A stretch of DNA of 64,000 nucleotides, taken from NCBI GenBank assembly GCA_947625845.1, contig CANQQB010000001.1, forward strand, positions 1 through 64,000, given 5' to 3'. Under the pieces are notes generated by a model, which was not told the origin of the DNA, made no database searches, and saw only the letters and a program-made list of their open reading frames with translations. Shown piece by piece: positions 53,732-62,811 of this stretch. Within the stretch, counting starts at the first letter, position 1; every line of letters begins with the position of its first letter. This DNA is from an uncultured Oscillospiraceae bacterium. GTDB lineage: Bacteria > Bacillota > Clostridia > Oscillospirales > Oscillospiraceae. Made by a program: the position numbers and the translations under genes.

Positions 53732-54586
53732 ATGAAAAAACTGATCGCGATGCTGCTGGCTCTGGCGATGGTCCTGAGCATGGGCGCAATGGCCTTTGCC
53801 GAGGAAGAGGCCGCCGAGACCCCCGAGGTCCCCGAGTACCTGACCGGCCTGGAGCTGGGAGAGTTCACCACCATTGAGGACGGCAAGCTCATCATGAGCA
53901 CCAACGCCTCCTTCCCTCCCTATGAGATGGTCGCCGACGGCGAGGGCTTTGCCGGCACCGGCTTTGAAGGCATCGACGTGGAGATCGCCTGGTACCTGGC
54001 CCAGGCCGTGGGTCTGGAGCTCCAGATCGACGACATGGACTTTGACTCTTCCCTGATGGCTGTGCAGGAGAACAAGTCAGACATGATGCTGGCCGGCCTG
54101 ACCTACCGCGAGGACCGTGACGAGGTCATGGACTTCTCCACCCCCTACGCCAAGGGCGTGCAGGTGGTCATCGTCCCCGAGGACTCCGACATCGCCAGCC
54201 CCGACGACCTGGCCAACGACAAGATGATCGGCACCCAGCGCGGCACCACCGGCTACATTTATTGCTCCGACACCCCCGAGAACGGCGGCTATGGCGAGGA
54301 CCACGTGCAGGCCTATGACAACGGCGCTCTTGCCGTGCAGGCTCTGCTGAACGGCCAGATCGACGCGGTCGTCATCGACAACGGCCCCGCTGAGGAATAC
54401 GTGGCCGCCAACCCCGGCCTGAAGATCCTGGACACCGAGTACGTGACCGAGGACTACTGCCTGGCCGTGGACGAAGGCAACGCCGACCTGCTGAACGCGC
54501 TGAACACCGTCCTGGAGACCATGATCGACGAGGGTCTGGTGGACGAGATCGTGTCCCACTACATCAGCGCCGAAGAGGCCGAGTGA
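53732..54586 (+). CDS. polar amino-acid ABC transporter substrate-binding protein
   Basis: 284 residues. Signal peptide MKKLIAMLLALAMVLSMGAM (no lipobox Cys; cleavage likely after AFA), then the family 3 solute-binding fold: LIMSTNASFPPYEM, FEGIDVEIAWYLAQAVGLEL, MLAGLTYREDRDEVMDFSTPY, IGTQRGTTGY and DAVVIDNGPAEEYV. The first of three genes of an uptake system for a polar amino acid; the ligand is not determinable by eye. The start at 53732 follows AAAGGA; the longer track frame lies in the promoter region. Lack of a lipid anchor is unusual for a Gram-positive binding protein. Confidence 0.9.
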   Translation: MKKLIAMLLALAMVLSMGAMAFAEEEAAETPEVPEYLTGLELGEFTTIEDGKLIMSTNASFPPYEMVADGEGFAGTGFEGIDVEIAWYLAQAVGLELQIDDMDFDSSLMAVQENKSDMMLAGLTYREDRDEVMDFSTPYAKGVQVVIVPEDSDIASPDDLANDKMIGTQRGTTGYIYCSDTPENGGYGEDHVQAYDNGALAVQALLNGQIDAVVIDNGPAEEYVAANPGLKILDTEYVTEDYCLAVDEGNADLLNALNTVLETMIDEGLVDEIVSHYISAEEAE

Positions 54587-54600
54587 TCACCGCTTAACGA

Positions 54601-54628
54601 AAAGGGCGGCCCTGTGGCCGCCCTTTTT
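54601..54628 (+). terminator. intercistronic terminator between binding protein and permease genes
   Basis: Perfect 11-bp stem AAAGGGCGGCC / GGCCGCCCTTT with CTGT loop and TTTTT. Partial termination here would give more binding protein than permease. Confidence 0.8.
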
Positions 54629-54652
54629 CCCTGTTTTGATAAAGGAGTCGTC

Positions 54653-55414
54653 ATGGAACAACTGTACGAAACGCTGTCGGCCATACCGGTGGCGGATCAG
54701 ACCTTCTGGCAGAACTTCTTCCTGAAGTTCTACCGGGCCTGGTTTTATCAGGACCGGTGGCTGACCTATCTGGAGGGTCTGCTGACCACCATCGAGGTGA
54801 CGGTCATCGCCCTGGCCATCGGCGTGGCGCTGGGCGTGATCGTGGCCATCGTCCGCACGGCCTACGACCAGCGCCGTCCCGGCACCCACAATCCCCTGCT
54901 GGCCGTCGTCAACTTCATCTTTAAAATTTACGTGACCGTCATCCGGGGCACCCCCATGATGGTGCAGCTGATGATCATGGGCTTCGTCATCTTCGCCTCC
55001 AGCCGCAACTTCACCCTGGTTGGCGCGCTGACACTGGGCATCAACTCCGGGGCATACGTTTCCGAGATCATCCGGGGCGGGCTCATGAGCCTGGACCCCG
55101 GCCAAGCGGAGGCGGGCCGGAGCCTGGGGCTGAACTACATCCAGACCATGCGGTACATCGTCATCCCCCAGGCGTTCAAGACGATACTCCCCGCTCTGGG
55201 TAACGAGTTCATCGTGCTTTTGAAGGACACCTCCCTCATCAGCGTCATCGCCGGCAAGGAGATGGTCTACTACGCACGGGCCATCGTCTCCCGGACCTAT
55301 GAGGCCATGTTCCCATACATCATCACCGCCGTCATGTACCTGATCCTGGTGATGGGCTTCAGCTACTTACAGAGCATCCTGGAAAGGAGGCTGCGCGAAA
55401 GTGATCGACGTTAA
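54653..55414 (+). CDS. polar amino-acid ABC transporter permease
   Basis: 253 residues with about five helices and the binding-protein-dependent transport motif [37 protein letters not shown] (EAA loop). It forms the membrane channel for the binding protein at 53732. AAAGGAG lies 7 bases before the ATG at 54653. It overlaps the ATPase gene by 14 bases. Confidence 0.93.
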   Translation: MEQLYETLSAIPVADQTFWQNFFLKFYRAWFYQDRWLTYLEGLLTTIEVTVIALAIGVALGVIVAIVRTAYDQRRPGTHNPLLAVVNFIFKIYVTVIRGTPMMVQLMIMGFVIFASSRNFTLVGALTLGINSGAYVSEIIRGGLMSLDPGQAEAGRSLGLNYIQTMRYIVIPQAFKTILPALGNEFIVLLKDTSLISVIAGKEMVYYARAIVSRTYEAMFPYIITAVMYLILVMGFSYLQSILERRLRESDRR

Positions 55415-56126
55415 AGGTCTGACCAAGTCCTTCGGGGACAACCAGGTCCTCAAGGGCATCGACGAGCACGTCTATCCCGGAGAAAAGGTGGTCGTCATCG
55501 GCCCCTCCGGCGGCGGCAAGAGCACCTTCCTGCGGTGCCTGAACCTGCTGGAGACTCCCACCAGCGGCACCATCACCTTCAAGGGCGCGGATATCACCGA
55601 CCCAAAAAGCGACATCAACGCTCACCGCCAGAAAATGGGCATGGTCTTCCAGCACTTCAACCTCTTCCCCCACATGACCATATTGCGCAACATGACCCTG
55701 GCCCCCATGAAGATCCTGAAAAAATCCAAATCCGAGGCCGAGGCCAAGGCCCTGGAGCTGTTGGAGCGGGTGGGCCTTGCGGACCGGGCCGGGTCCTATC
55801 CCAGCCAGCTCTCCGGCGGGCAGAAGCAGCGGGTGGCCATCGTGCGGGCGCTGTGCATGGAGCCGGAGGTCATGCTCTTCGACGAGCCCACCAGCGCCCT
55901 GGACCCGGAGATGGTAGGCGAGGTGCTGGACGTGATGAAATCCCTGGCCGACGACGGCATGACCATGGTGGTGGTCACCCACGAGATGGGCTTTGCCAAA
56001 GAAGTCGGCGACCGCATCCTCTTCATGGACGGCGGCGTCATCGCCGAGCGCAACACGCCGGAGGAATTTTTCTCCCATCCCCAGACCGAGCGGGCGCAAA
56101 ACTTCCTGGCAAAAGTGCTCATGTGA
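55401..56126 (+). CDS. polar amino-acid ABC transporter ATP-binding protein (GlnQ-like)
   Basis: 241 residues. Walker [10 protein letters not shown] (34-42), [11 protein letters not shown], signature LSGGQKQR, Walker [15 protein letters not shown] and [10 protein letters not shown], which is typical of the GlnQ/HisP group. Start is GTG at 55401 after GGAAAGGAGG, inside the permease gene. Confidence 0.95.
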   Translation: MIDVKGLTKSFGDNQVLKGIDEHVYPGEKVVVIGPSGGGKSTFLRCLNLLETPTSGTITFKGADITDPKSDINAHRQKMGMVFQHFNLFPHMTILRNMTLAPMKILKKSKSEAEAKALELLERVGLADRAGSYPSQLSGGQKQRVAIVRALCMEPEVMLFDEPTSALDPEMVGEVLDVMKSLADDGMTMVVVTHEMGFAKEVGDRILFMDGGVIAERNTPEEFFSHPQTERAQNFLAKVLM

Positions 56127-56252
56127 GCCCCTGCGCGCTGACATGGCGCGCTCTGCGCCGGGTCCGGCATTCTTTATTCGTTTTAATGACTAAAAAGATA
56201 AAGCGCCTGTCCGCTCGATACTTGTCATTTCAACAAACTTGTTTTTTCCGGA

Positions 56253-56281
56253 TTGACATTTGATTTTAAACCCACTATATT
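56253..56281 (+). promoter_or_regulatory. promoter of the liv operon
   Basis: TTGACA, a 17-bp spacer and TATATT, about 75 bases before the livJ ATG. The leader has a small hairpin GGGGC-TCTT-GCCCC. The 126-base stretch between the ATPase gene and this promoter shows no gene. Confidence 0.75.
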
Positions 56282-56355
56282 ATTTTCAAGTTTCAAGTTT
56301 TCGACCGGGGCTCTTGCCCCGATAGGAAAAATACATGGAAAGAGGTAAGAAAACA

Positions 56356-57507
56356 ATGAAACACACTACCAAGAAGCTGCTCGCTTTCGCCATGGTGCTG
56401 ACCATGCTGATGAGCCTGTGCTCCGTTTTCGCCCTGGCTGATGAAGGCGCCGCCTTCAAGCTCGGCGGCACCGGCCCCCTGACCGGCGGCGCGGCCATTT
56501 ACGGCAACGCGGCTGCCAACGGCGCCAAGATCGCTGTCGACGAGATCAACGCCGAGGGCGGCATTCAGTTCGAGCTCCGCTATGAGGACGACGCCCACGA
56601 CGCCGAGAAGGCCGTCAACGCGTACAACACCCTGAAGGACTGGGGCATGCAGATCTCTCTGGGCTCCGTCACCTCCAAGCCCTGCGAGGCCACCTCCGCC
56701 GAGACCTTCGCTGACCGCATCTTCGCCCTGACCCCCTCCGCTTCCTCCACCGCTACCACCGAGGGCAAGGACAACCAGTTCCAGATGTGCTTCATGGACC
56801 CCAACCAGGGCTCCGCTTCCGCCCAGTACATCTTTGATCAGAGCCTGGGCACCAAGATCGCCATCATCTGGAAGAACGACGACGTGTACTCCAAGGGCAT
56901 CCGTGACACCTTCGTGGAGAAAGCTGAGGAGCTGGGCCTGGAGATCGTCTCCGAGACCGAGTTTGCCGACGGCAACGACCAGGACTTCTCCGTGCAGATC
57001 AGCGACGCCCAGTCCAATGGCGCTGACCTGGTGTTCCTGCCCATGTACTATCAGCCCGCTTCCCTGATCCTGGCCCAGGCGGCCGGCGTCGGCTACGCGC
57101 CCAAGTGGTTCGGCGTGGACGGCATGGACGGCATCCTGACCATGGAGGGCTTCGACCCCGCGCTGGCCGAGGGCGTCATGCTGCTGACCCCCTTCAACGC
57201 CGACTCCGAGGACGAGAAGACCGTGGCCTTCGTGGAGAAGTATCAGGAGCTCTACGGCGAGATCCCCAACCAGTTCGCCGCCGACGCTTATGACTGCGTT
57301 TACGCTTACAAGCAGGCCCTGGAGGCCGCCGGCGCTACCCCCGACATGAGCGCTGAGGAACTGTGCGACCTGATGATCGAGCAGTTCACCTCCATGACCT
57401 TCGACGGCCTGACCGGCGAGGGCATGACCTGGGACGCCACCGGCGCGGTGTCCAAGAGCCCCAAGGGCATGGTCATCCAGGACGGCGCTTACGTTGGCCT
57501 TGACTGA
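56356..57507 (+). CDS. livJ: branched-chain amino-acid ABC transporter substrate-binding protein
   Basis: 383 residues. Signal peptide (MKHTTKKLLAFAMVLTMLMS) without an obvious lipobox, then a type I periplasmic-binding fold: LGGTGPLTGGAAIYGNAAANGAKIAVDEIN, ALTPSASSTATTEG and FAADAYDCVYAYKQAL. Binds Leu/Ile/Val or related ligands and feeds LivHMGF. The ATG at 56356 after AGAGGTAAGA gives the usual N-terminus; the track starts seven codons earlier. Confidence 0.92.
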   Translation: MKHTTKKLLAFAMVLTMLMSLCSVFALADEGAAFKLGGTGPLTGGAAIYGNAAANGAKIAVDEINAEGGIQFELRYEDDAHDAEKAVNAYNTLKDWGMQISLGSVTSKPCEATSAETFADRIFALTPSASSTATTEGKDNQFQMCFMDPNQGSASAQYIFDQSLGTKIAIIWKNDDVYSKGIRDTFVEKAEELGLEIVSETEFADGNDQDFSVQISDAQSNGADLVFLPMYYQPASLILAQAAGVGYAPKWFGVDGMDGILTMEGFDPALAEGVMLLTPFNADSEDEKTVAFVEKYQELYGEIPNQFAADAYDCVYAYKQALEAAGATPDMSAEELCDLMIEQFTSMTFDGLTGEGMTWDATGAVSKSPKGMVIQDGAYVGLD

Positions 57508-57525
57508 TATACTCTGACTTGAGCT

Positions 57526-57578
57526 ATCCGGCCGGAGCAGATGCTCTATGCGTCTGCTCCGGCTTTGCCGGATTTTTT
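57526..57578 (+). terminator. terminator with alternative hairpins between livJ and livH
   Basis: TCCGGC-TTT-GCCGGA-TTTTTT is a compact terminator. Its left arm can instead pair upstream as GCCGGAGCAGA / TCTGCTCCGGC (57531-57563). The segments can also form one long bulged hairpin. Partial termination or switching is possible. Confidence 0.75.
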
Positions 57579-57622
57579 CGCATCTCTTCCTATCCTCCAA
57601 ATGACTCGAAGGAGGCAGATAT

Positions 57623-58504
57623 ATGGCCTTTTTGAACTTTCTCATCAGCGGGATCAGCCTGGGCAGCATCTACGCCATCATCGCCCTGGGCTATACCATG
57701 GTCTACGGCATCGCCAAGATGCTGAACTTCGCCCACGGCGACGTGATCATGGTAGGCGCATACATATGCTTTTACGCCGTGGCCCGCTACAAGCTCCCCC
57801 CTCTGGTCGGCATTTTGGCCGCCATGGCGGTATGCACCGTACTGGGCATCATCGTAGAGCGGCTGGCCTACAAGCCCCTGCGGGCTGCCCCCTCTCTGGC
57901 TGTGCTGATCACCGCCATCGGCGTGAGCTATTTTCTGCAAAACAGCGCGCTTCTGCTCTGGTCCTCCAACCCGAAGGTGTTCCCCTCCGTCACCGGCATG
58001 GGGAAGATATCCCTCTTTGGCGGGCAGCTCACCGTCTCTCTGGTGACCGTCGTCACCATCATCACCTGCATCGTGATCATGATCGCGCTGACCTGGTTCA
58101 CCGGCAACACGAAGATGGGCAAGGCCATGCGGGCCTGCTCGGAGGATAAGGGCGCGGCCCAGCTCATGGGCATCAACGTCAACTCCACCATTTCCATGAC
58201 CTTTGCCATCGGCTCCGGCCTGGCCGCCATCGCGGGCGTGCTGCTGTGCTCGGCCTACCCCACCCTGGTGCCCACCACGGGCTCCATGCCGGGCATCAAG
58301 GCCTTCACCGCCGCCGTGTTCGGCGGCATCGGCTCCATTCCCGGCGCCATGCTGGGCGGCATTTTGCTGGGCGTTATCGAGATATTTGCCAAGGCGTATA
58401 TCTCCACACAGGTGTCCGACGCCATCGTCTTCGCCGTGCTGATCGTGGTCCTTCTTGTCAAGCCCGCCGGGCTTCTGGGCAAGCAGGTCCGCGAGAAAGT
58501 CTGA
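57623..58504 (+). CDS. livH: branched-chain amino-acid ABC transporter permease LivH
   Basis: 293 residues with eight or more helices. Family motifs GISLGSIYAIIALGYTMVYGIAKMLNFAHGD, KAMRACSEDKGAAQLMGIN (EAA-type loop) and FGGIGSIPGAMLGG. Membrane half of the high-affinity Leu/Ile/Val uptake system, paired with LivM. GAAGGAGG precedes the ATG; nine bases separate it from livM. Confidence 0.95.
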   Translation: MAFLNFLISGISLGSIYAIIALGYTMVYGIAKMLNFAHGDVIMVGAYICFYAVARYKLPPLVGILAAMAVCTVLGIIVERLAYKPLRAAPSLAVLITAIGVSYFLQNSALLLWSSNPKVFPSVTGMGKISLFGGQLTVSLVTVVTIITCIVIMIALTWFTGNTKMGKAMRACSEDKGAAQLMGINVNSTISMTFAIGSGLAAIAGVLLCSAYPTLVPTTGSMPGIKAFTAAVFGGIGSIPGAMLGGILLGVIEIFAKAYISTQVSDAIVFAVLIVVLLVKPAGLLGKQVREKV

Positions 58505-58513
58505 GGTGTGGAT

Positions 58514-59605
58514 ATGAAAACAAAAAACAAGACACTGAATAAAACCTCCCGTATGAATTTCATCACATACGGAGTTGTCATAGCGGCCTATGCGATTTTG
58601 CAGACCATGGTGTCCACCGGGTCCATCTCCTCCACACTGAAGGGCATGCTGGTGCCCATCTGCGCCTATGTGGTGATGGCCGTGAGCCTGAACCTGACGG
58701 TGGGCGTGCTGGGCGAGCTGAGCCTGGGCCACGCGGGCTTTATGAGCGTAGGTGCCTTCACCGGCGTCACCGCCGCCATCGCCCTGCAAGACGCCATCCC
58801 CTCCGGGACATTGCGGCTGTGCATCGGCATGGTCGTAGGCGCCATCTTTGCCGCCATCGCCGGCGTACTCATCGGCATCCCGGTCCTGCGGCTCAAGGGC
58901 GACTATCTGGCCATCGTCACCCTTGCCTTCGGCGAGATCATCAAGAGCATCATCAATAACCTCTATGTGGGTGTTGACGCCAACGGCATGCAGCTGAGCT
59001 TTTTGAGCGACAAGACCAATCTGGCCGAGGGCGGCAAGCTCATTATCGCCGGTCCCATGGGCATCGGCGGCATTACGAAGCTGTCCACCTTCACCATCGG
59101 TTTTGTGCTGGTGATGATCACGCTGGTGATCGTGTTCAACCTGGTGAACAGCCGGACCGGCCGTGCCATCAAGGCCATACGGGACAACCGCATCGCGGCG
59201 GAATCCGTGGGTATCAACGTGACCAAGTACCGGCTGATGGCCTTTGTCATCTCCGCCGCTCTGGCGGGCGCTGCCGGCACCCTGTTCGCCGAGAACTACT
59301 CCACCGTCGTCGCCAACAAGTTCGACTTCAACACCTCCATCCTTGTGCTGGTGTTCGTGGTGCTTGGCGGCCTGGGCAATATGCTGGGCTCCATCATCGC
59401 GGCGGCGGCCCTGACCATCCTGCCCGAGGCCCTGCGTCAGTTTGCCGACTACCGGATGCTGATCTACGCCATCGTGCTCATCCTGGTCATGCTCATCACC
59501 AATAACCCCACGTTGAAGGGCTATCTCAACATCATCAAACAGAAGCTGGTCCGCAAAAAACCTGTTGCGCAGACCGCGGAAGGAGGCGCTGACAATGGCA
59601 AGTAA
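58514..59605 (+). CDS. livM: branched-chain amino-acid ABC transporter permease LivM
   Basis: 363 residues, about nine helices, with LNLTVGVLGELSLGHAGFMSVGA, AIRDNRIAAESVGINVTKYRL and VVLGGLGNMLGSIIAAA. Second permease of the system. The ATG at 58514 has GAGGTG just before; the in-frame GTG at 58508 lies within that site and is rejected. Overlaps livG by 11 bases. Confidence 0.95.
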   Translation: MKTKNKTLNKTSRMNFITYGVVIAAYAILQTMVSTGSISSTLKGMLVPICAYVVMAVSLNLTVGVLGELSLGHAGFMSVGAFTGVTAAIALQDAIPSGTLRLCIGMVVGAIFAAIAGVLIGIPVLRLKGDYLAIVTLAFGEIIKSIINNLYVGVDANGMQLSFLSDKTNLAEGGKLIIAGPMGIGGITKLSTFTIGFVLVMITLVIVFNLVNSRTGRAIKAIRDNRIAAESVGINVTKYRLMAFVISAALAGAAGTLFAENYSTVVANKFDFNTSILVLVFVVLGGLGNMLGSIIAAAALTILPEALRQFADYRMLIYAIVLILVMLITNNPTLKGYLNIIKQKLVRKKPVAQTAEGGADNGK

Positions 59606-60434
59606 AGTCAAGCTGGTCCCCATACCGAGCGACAGCGTCATCCCCGAACGGGACATCGACAAGTCCCCCATTCTGGAGACTCACCACCTGGGCATCGACT
59701 TTGGCGGCCTGGTGGCCGTGGACGACTTCAACCTGACCATCGGCCGCACGGAGATCGCCGGGCTTATCGGCCCCAACGGCGCGGGCAAGACCACCATCTT
59801 CAACCTGCTGACCAACGTCTACCAGCCCACCCGCGGCACCATATTGCTGGACGGCAAGTCCACCAAGGGCCTGAAGACCAGCCAGGTCTGCAAGCTGGGC
59901 ATCGCCCGCACGTTCCAGAACATACGCCTTTTCTCCGCCATGACGGTCATGGAGAACATCCTGGTTGGTCTGCACGACGAGATGGACTACAACGTCCTGA
60001 CCAGTATCATCCGTCTGCCCGGCTTCTTCCGCAGCGAGCGTATCGCACGGGAGCGTGCCATGGAGCTTTTGAGCATCTTCAACATGGAGGACCTGGCCGA
60101 CGCAGAGGCCGGTTCCCTGCCCTACGGCGCTCAGCGCCGCCTGGAGATCCTGCGTGCCCTGGCCACCAACCCCTGCCTGCTGCTGCTGGACGAGCCGGCC
60201 GCCGGCATGAACCCCTCCGAGACGGAGGAGCTGATGGAGAACATCCGCCGCATCCGGGACATGTTCCAAATCGCGGTGCTGCTCATCGAGCACGACATGA
60301 ACTTGGTCATGGGCATCTGCGAGGGCATTTGCGTGGTCAACTACGGCAAGGTCATCGCCAAGGGTGACCCGGACCAGATCAAGAACGACCCGGTGGTCAT
60401 CGAGGCGTACCTGGGCAAGAAGGGGGCAAAATAA
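59595..60434 (+). CDS. livG: branched-chain amino-acid ABC transporter ATPase LivG
   Basis: 279 residues. Walker A GPNGAGKTT (59-67), ARTFQNIRLFSAMTVMENI, signature variant LPYGAQRRLEI in place of LSYGQQRRLEI, Walker B CLLLLDEPAAGMNP and IEHDMNLVM. It has about 20 extra N-terminal residues relative to typical LivG. The ATG at 59595 follows GGAAGGAGG. Confidence 0.95.
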   Translation: MASKVKLVPIPSDSVIPERDIDKSPILETHHLGIDFGGLVAVDDFNLTIGRTEIAGLIGPNGAGKTTIFNLLTNVYQPTRGTILLDGKSTKGLKTSQVCKLGIARTFQNIRLFSAMTVMENILVGLHDEMDYNVLTSIIRLPGFFRSERIARERAMELLSIFNMEDLADAEAGSLPYGAQRRLEILRALATNPCLLLLDEPAAGMNPSETEELMENIRRIRDMFQIAVLLIEHDMNLVMGICEGICVVNYGKVIAKGDPDQIKNDPVVIEAYLGKKGAK

Positions 60435-60435
60435 C

Positions 60436-61137
60436 ATGATGCTGACCGTTGAGAACATCGACGTATTCTACGGCGCCATCCACGCCATCAAGGGCATCTC
60501 CTTCGACGTGAACGAGGGCGAGGTGGTGGCCCTGATCGGCGCCAACGGCGCGGGCAAGTCCACCACCCTGAAAACCATTTCCGGCATCATGCACCCCCGC
60601 AACGGCAAGATTACGTTTCTCGGCGAGGACATCACCCACACCGACGGGTACAAGCTGCCCGCCAAGGGCCTGGCCCAGGTCCCGGAGGGCCGCCGCATCT
60701 TTTTGCAAATGACCGTCATGGAGAATCTGGAGATGGGCGCGTACATCCAGAAGAAAGTCCCCGACGAGGACTTTGAAAAGGTTTTCGCCCACTTCCCCCG
60801 GCTGAAAGAGCGGCGCAGCCAGATCGCCGGCACTCTGTCCGGCGGCGAGCAGCAGATGTTGGCCATGGGCCGTGCGCTCATGAGCCACCCGAAGCTTCTG
60901 ATGCTGGACGAACCGTCCATGGGTCTGGCCCCCATTCTGGTGGAGGAGATCTTCAACATCATCCGGGAGTTCCACGCCTCCGGCACCACCATTTTGCTGG
61001 TGGAGCAGAACGCGGAGATGGCCCTGCAGATCGCGGACCGAGCCTACGTGCTGGAATCCGGCACCATCGCCCTGTCCGGCACCGGCAAGGAGCTGGCCGA
61101 GAGCGACGCCATCAAAAAAGCGTATCTCGGCGGATAA
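60436..61137 (+). CDS. livF: branched-chain amino-acid ABC transporter ATPase LivF
   Basis: 233 residues. Walker A GANGAGKST (35-43), QVPEGRRIFLQMTVMENLEMG, signature LSGGEQQMLAMGRALM, Walker B LLMLDEPSMGLAP and VEQNAEMALQIAD, all typical of LivF. The ATG at 60436 lies one base after livG. Ends the operon before a bidirectional terminator. Confidence 0.95.
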   Translation: MMLTVENIDVFYGAIHAIKGISFDVNEGEVVALIGANGAGKSTTLKTISGIMHPRNGKITFLGEDITHTDGYKLPAKGLAQVPEGRRIFLQMTVMENLEMGAYIQKKVPDEDFEKVFAHFPRLKERRSQIAGTLSGGEQQMLAMGRALMSHPKLLMLDEPSMGLAPILVEEIFNIIREFHASGTTILLVEQNAEMALQIADRAYVLESGTIALSGTGKELAESDAIKKAYLGG

Positions 61138-61161
61138 GCGTCAAAACCGTCCGAAAGATAA

Positions 61162-61200
61162 AATAAAGGAACGCCGGTGTTTTGCCAGCGTTCCTTTATT
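61162..61200. terminator. bidirectional terminator between livF and the MATE gene
   Basis: Perfect 13-bp arms AATAAAGGAACGC / GCGTTCCTTTATT; A- and T-rich flanks serve both convergent genes. Confidence 0.85.
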
Positions 61201-62640
61201 CTATGCCCTGGAGAGTACCTGGCGTCTGCCTTGGACGGCAGGCGTTTCCTCATTACGCAGCTCCTTGTAGGTCCTTGCGATCAGCGCCGCGGCGATCAGG
61301 AAGGTCAGTGCATCGGACACCGGCATGGAGTACAGCACCCCGTCCAGTCCGAAGAACCGGGGCAGCAGCAGCGCCAGTCCTACGCCGAACACGATCTCCC
61401 GCACCATGCTGAGCACCGTGGACGCCAGCGCCTTACCCATAGCCTGCAGGAAGATAAAGCAGGCCTTGTTCACGCAGGCGAATATCACCATGCAGAGATA
61501 GACCCGGAAGGACCGCAGGGCAAAGTCGGTATAATAGGCGCTCTCGTTGGCCGCGCCGAAGATGGCTATCAATTGTGCGGGGAAGCACTCCACGATGACG
61601 AGAGCCACAGCGCCCACAGCGGCCTCAGCCGTCAGCAGCCGGGTAAAGAGGCTCCGCACCCGGCCCTTTAGACCCGCGCCCATGTTGTAGCCGGCGATGG
61701 GGATGCACCCTGCCGCCATGCCCACTACGATGGAGATGACGATTTGGAAGAACTTCATCACGATGCCCACCACCGCCATAGGTATTTGGGCGTACTGGGC
61801 CTGGCCGAACACCGGGTCCAGTGCGCCGTACTTGCGTAGCATGTTGTTGATAGCAGCCATCGCCATGACCAGGGATACCTGGGACAAAAAGCTGGTGATG
61901 CCCAGCGTCAGGGTGCGCCCGGCAATGTGAAGGTCCACGCGGTAGTCGCCCTTGGCCGGCCGGACCAGCCGCATATGCGCCAGATACCACACCGCCAGCG
62001 CCGCCGTGACCACCTGGCCCAGCACCGTGGCCACCGCAGCGCCCATCATGCCCCACCGGAAAACGAAGATGAACACCGGGTCCAGGATGATGTTGAGCAC
62101 CGCCCCGGCCAGGGTGGACGCCATGGCGAACCTGGGGGAGCCGTCCGCTCGGATGATGGGGTTCATAGCCTGGCCGAACATATAAAAGGGCACGCCCAGG
62201 GTTATCCAGAAGAAGTACTCCTGAGAATACCGGAAGGTCTCGTCGTTGACCGTGCCGCCGAACAGCGCAATAACGGGGTCGGCGAAGATGAGATACACCG
62301 CGCACAGCGCGACGCCGCTTACGACGGTCATGACCACGGCGCTGCCCACGCTCTTTCTTGCGTCCGCCGTCTCATTTTTACCCAGACTCAGGCTCACGAA
62401 GGCGCAGCAGCCGTCGCCGATCATGACAGCGACAGCCAGCGCAATGACCGTGAGGGGGAACACCACCGTGTTGGCGGCGTTGCCGTAGGAGCCCAGATAT
62501 GCGGCGTTGGCGATGAATATCTGGTCCACGATGTTGTAAAGCGCTCCCACCAGCAGCGAGATAACGCAGGGTACGGCGTACTTTCCCATGAGCTTTCCAA
62601 CGGGCGCGTCGCCCAGGAAACGGTTTGCTTCTTTTTCCAT
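61201..62640 (-). CDS. MATE-family multidrug/cation antiporter
   Basis: 479 residues with twelve helices in two homologous halves: LMGKYAVPCVISLLVGALYNIVDQIFIAN in the first and LTLGITSFLSQVSLVMAMAAINNML in the second. PIIRADGSPRFAM and IAGYNMGAG are family motifs (DinF/NorM relatives, closest in pattern to clostridial MATE proteins). Exports drugs or metabolites with Na+ or H+ exchange; substrate unknown. AAAGGAAGG precedes the ATG. Its leader contains a terminator hairpin beginning at the predicted transcription start. Confidence 0.93.
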   Translation of the reverse strand: MEKEANRFLGDAPVGKLMGKYAVPCVISLLVGALYNIVDQIFIANAAYLGSYGNAANTVVFPLTVIALAVAVMIGDGCCAFVSLSLGKNETADARKSVGSAVVMTVVSGVALCAVYLIFADPVIALFGGTVNDETFRYSQEYFFWITLGVPFYMFGQAMNPIIRADGSPRFAMASTLAGAVLNIILDPVFIFVFRWGMMGAAVATVLGQVVTAALAVWYLAHMRLVRPAKGDYRVDLHIAGRTLTLGITSFLSQVSLVMAMAAINNMLRKYGALDPVFGQAQYAQIPMAVVGIVMKFFQIVISIVVGMAAGCIPIAGYNMGAGLKGRVRSLFTRLLTAEAAVGAVALVIVECFPAQLIAIFGAANESAYYTDFALRSFRVYLCMVIFACVNKACFIFLQAMGKALASTVLSMVREIVFGVGLALLLPRFFGLDGVLYSMPVSDALTFLIAAALIARTYKELRNEETPAVQGRRQVLSRA

Positions 62641-62660
62641 TTTGCCTTCCTTTCACACAT

Positions 62661-62714
62661 AAAAAAACAACGTGCGCACGCAACCGGGTTTACGCAGGTC
62701 GTGCTACACGTTGT
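62661..62714 (-). promoter_or_regulatory. leader terminator (attenuator) of the MATE gene
   Basis: On the minus strand ACAACGTG-TA-GCACG ... CGTGC-G-CACGTTGT is followed by seven T residues and then the ribosome site. It lies between the MATE promoter and its ATG and no other gene ends here, so it should stop transcription unless relieved. Confidence 0.65.
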
Positions 62715-62720
62715 ATTTAT

Positions 62721-62750
62721 ATTATACCCGCCGGACGGGCTCGTCGTCAA
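62721..62750 (-). promoter_or_regulatory. promoter of the MATE gene
   Basis: TTGACG, an 18-bp spacer and TATAAT on the minus strand. The expected transcription start near 62714 coincides with the first base of the leader hairpin. Confidence 0.7.
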
Positions 62751-62764
62751 AGGCGTTTTTGCAC

Positions 62765-62796
62765 AAAAAGCGCGCATGGAAAAAACCATGCGCGCT
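62765..62796 (-). terminator. terminator of the TrpXYZ-like ABC operon
   Basis: Perfect 11-bp stem AGCGCGCATGG / CCATGCGCGCT with a six-base loop followed by TTTTTG on the minus strand, 16 bases after the ATPase stop. Confidence 0.8.
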
Positions 62797-62811
62797 CTTA
62801 TTTCATCCTAT

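Noticed and set aside
57590-59671. 693-aa minus-strand ORF
   Set aside because: Antisense of livH and livM; His/Gly/Asp-rich translation typical of shadow frames in GC-rich DNA.
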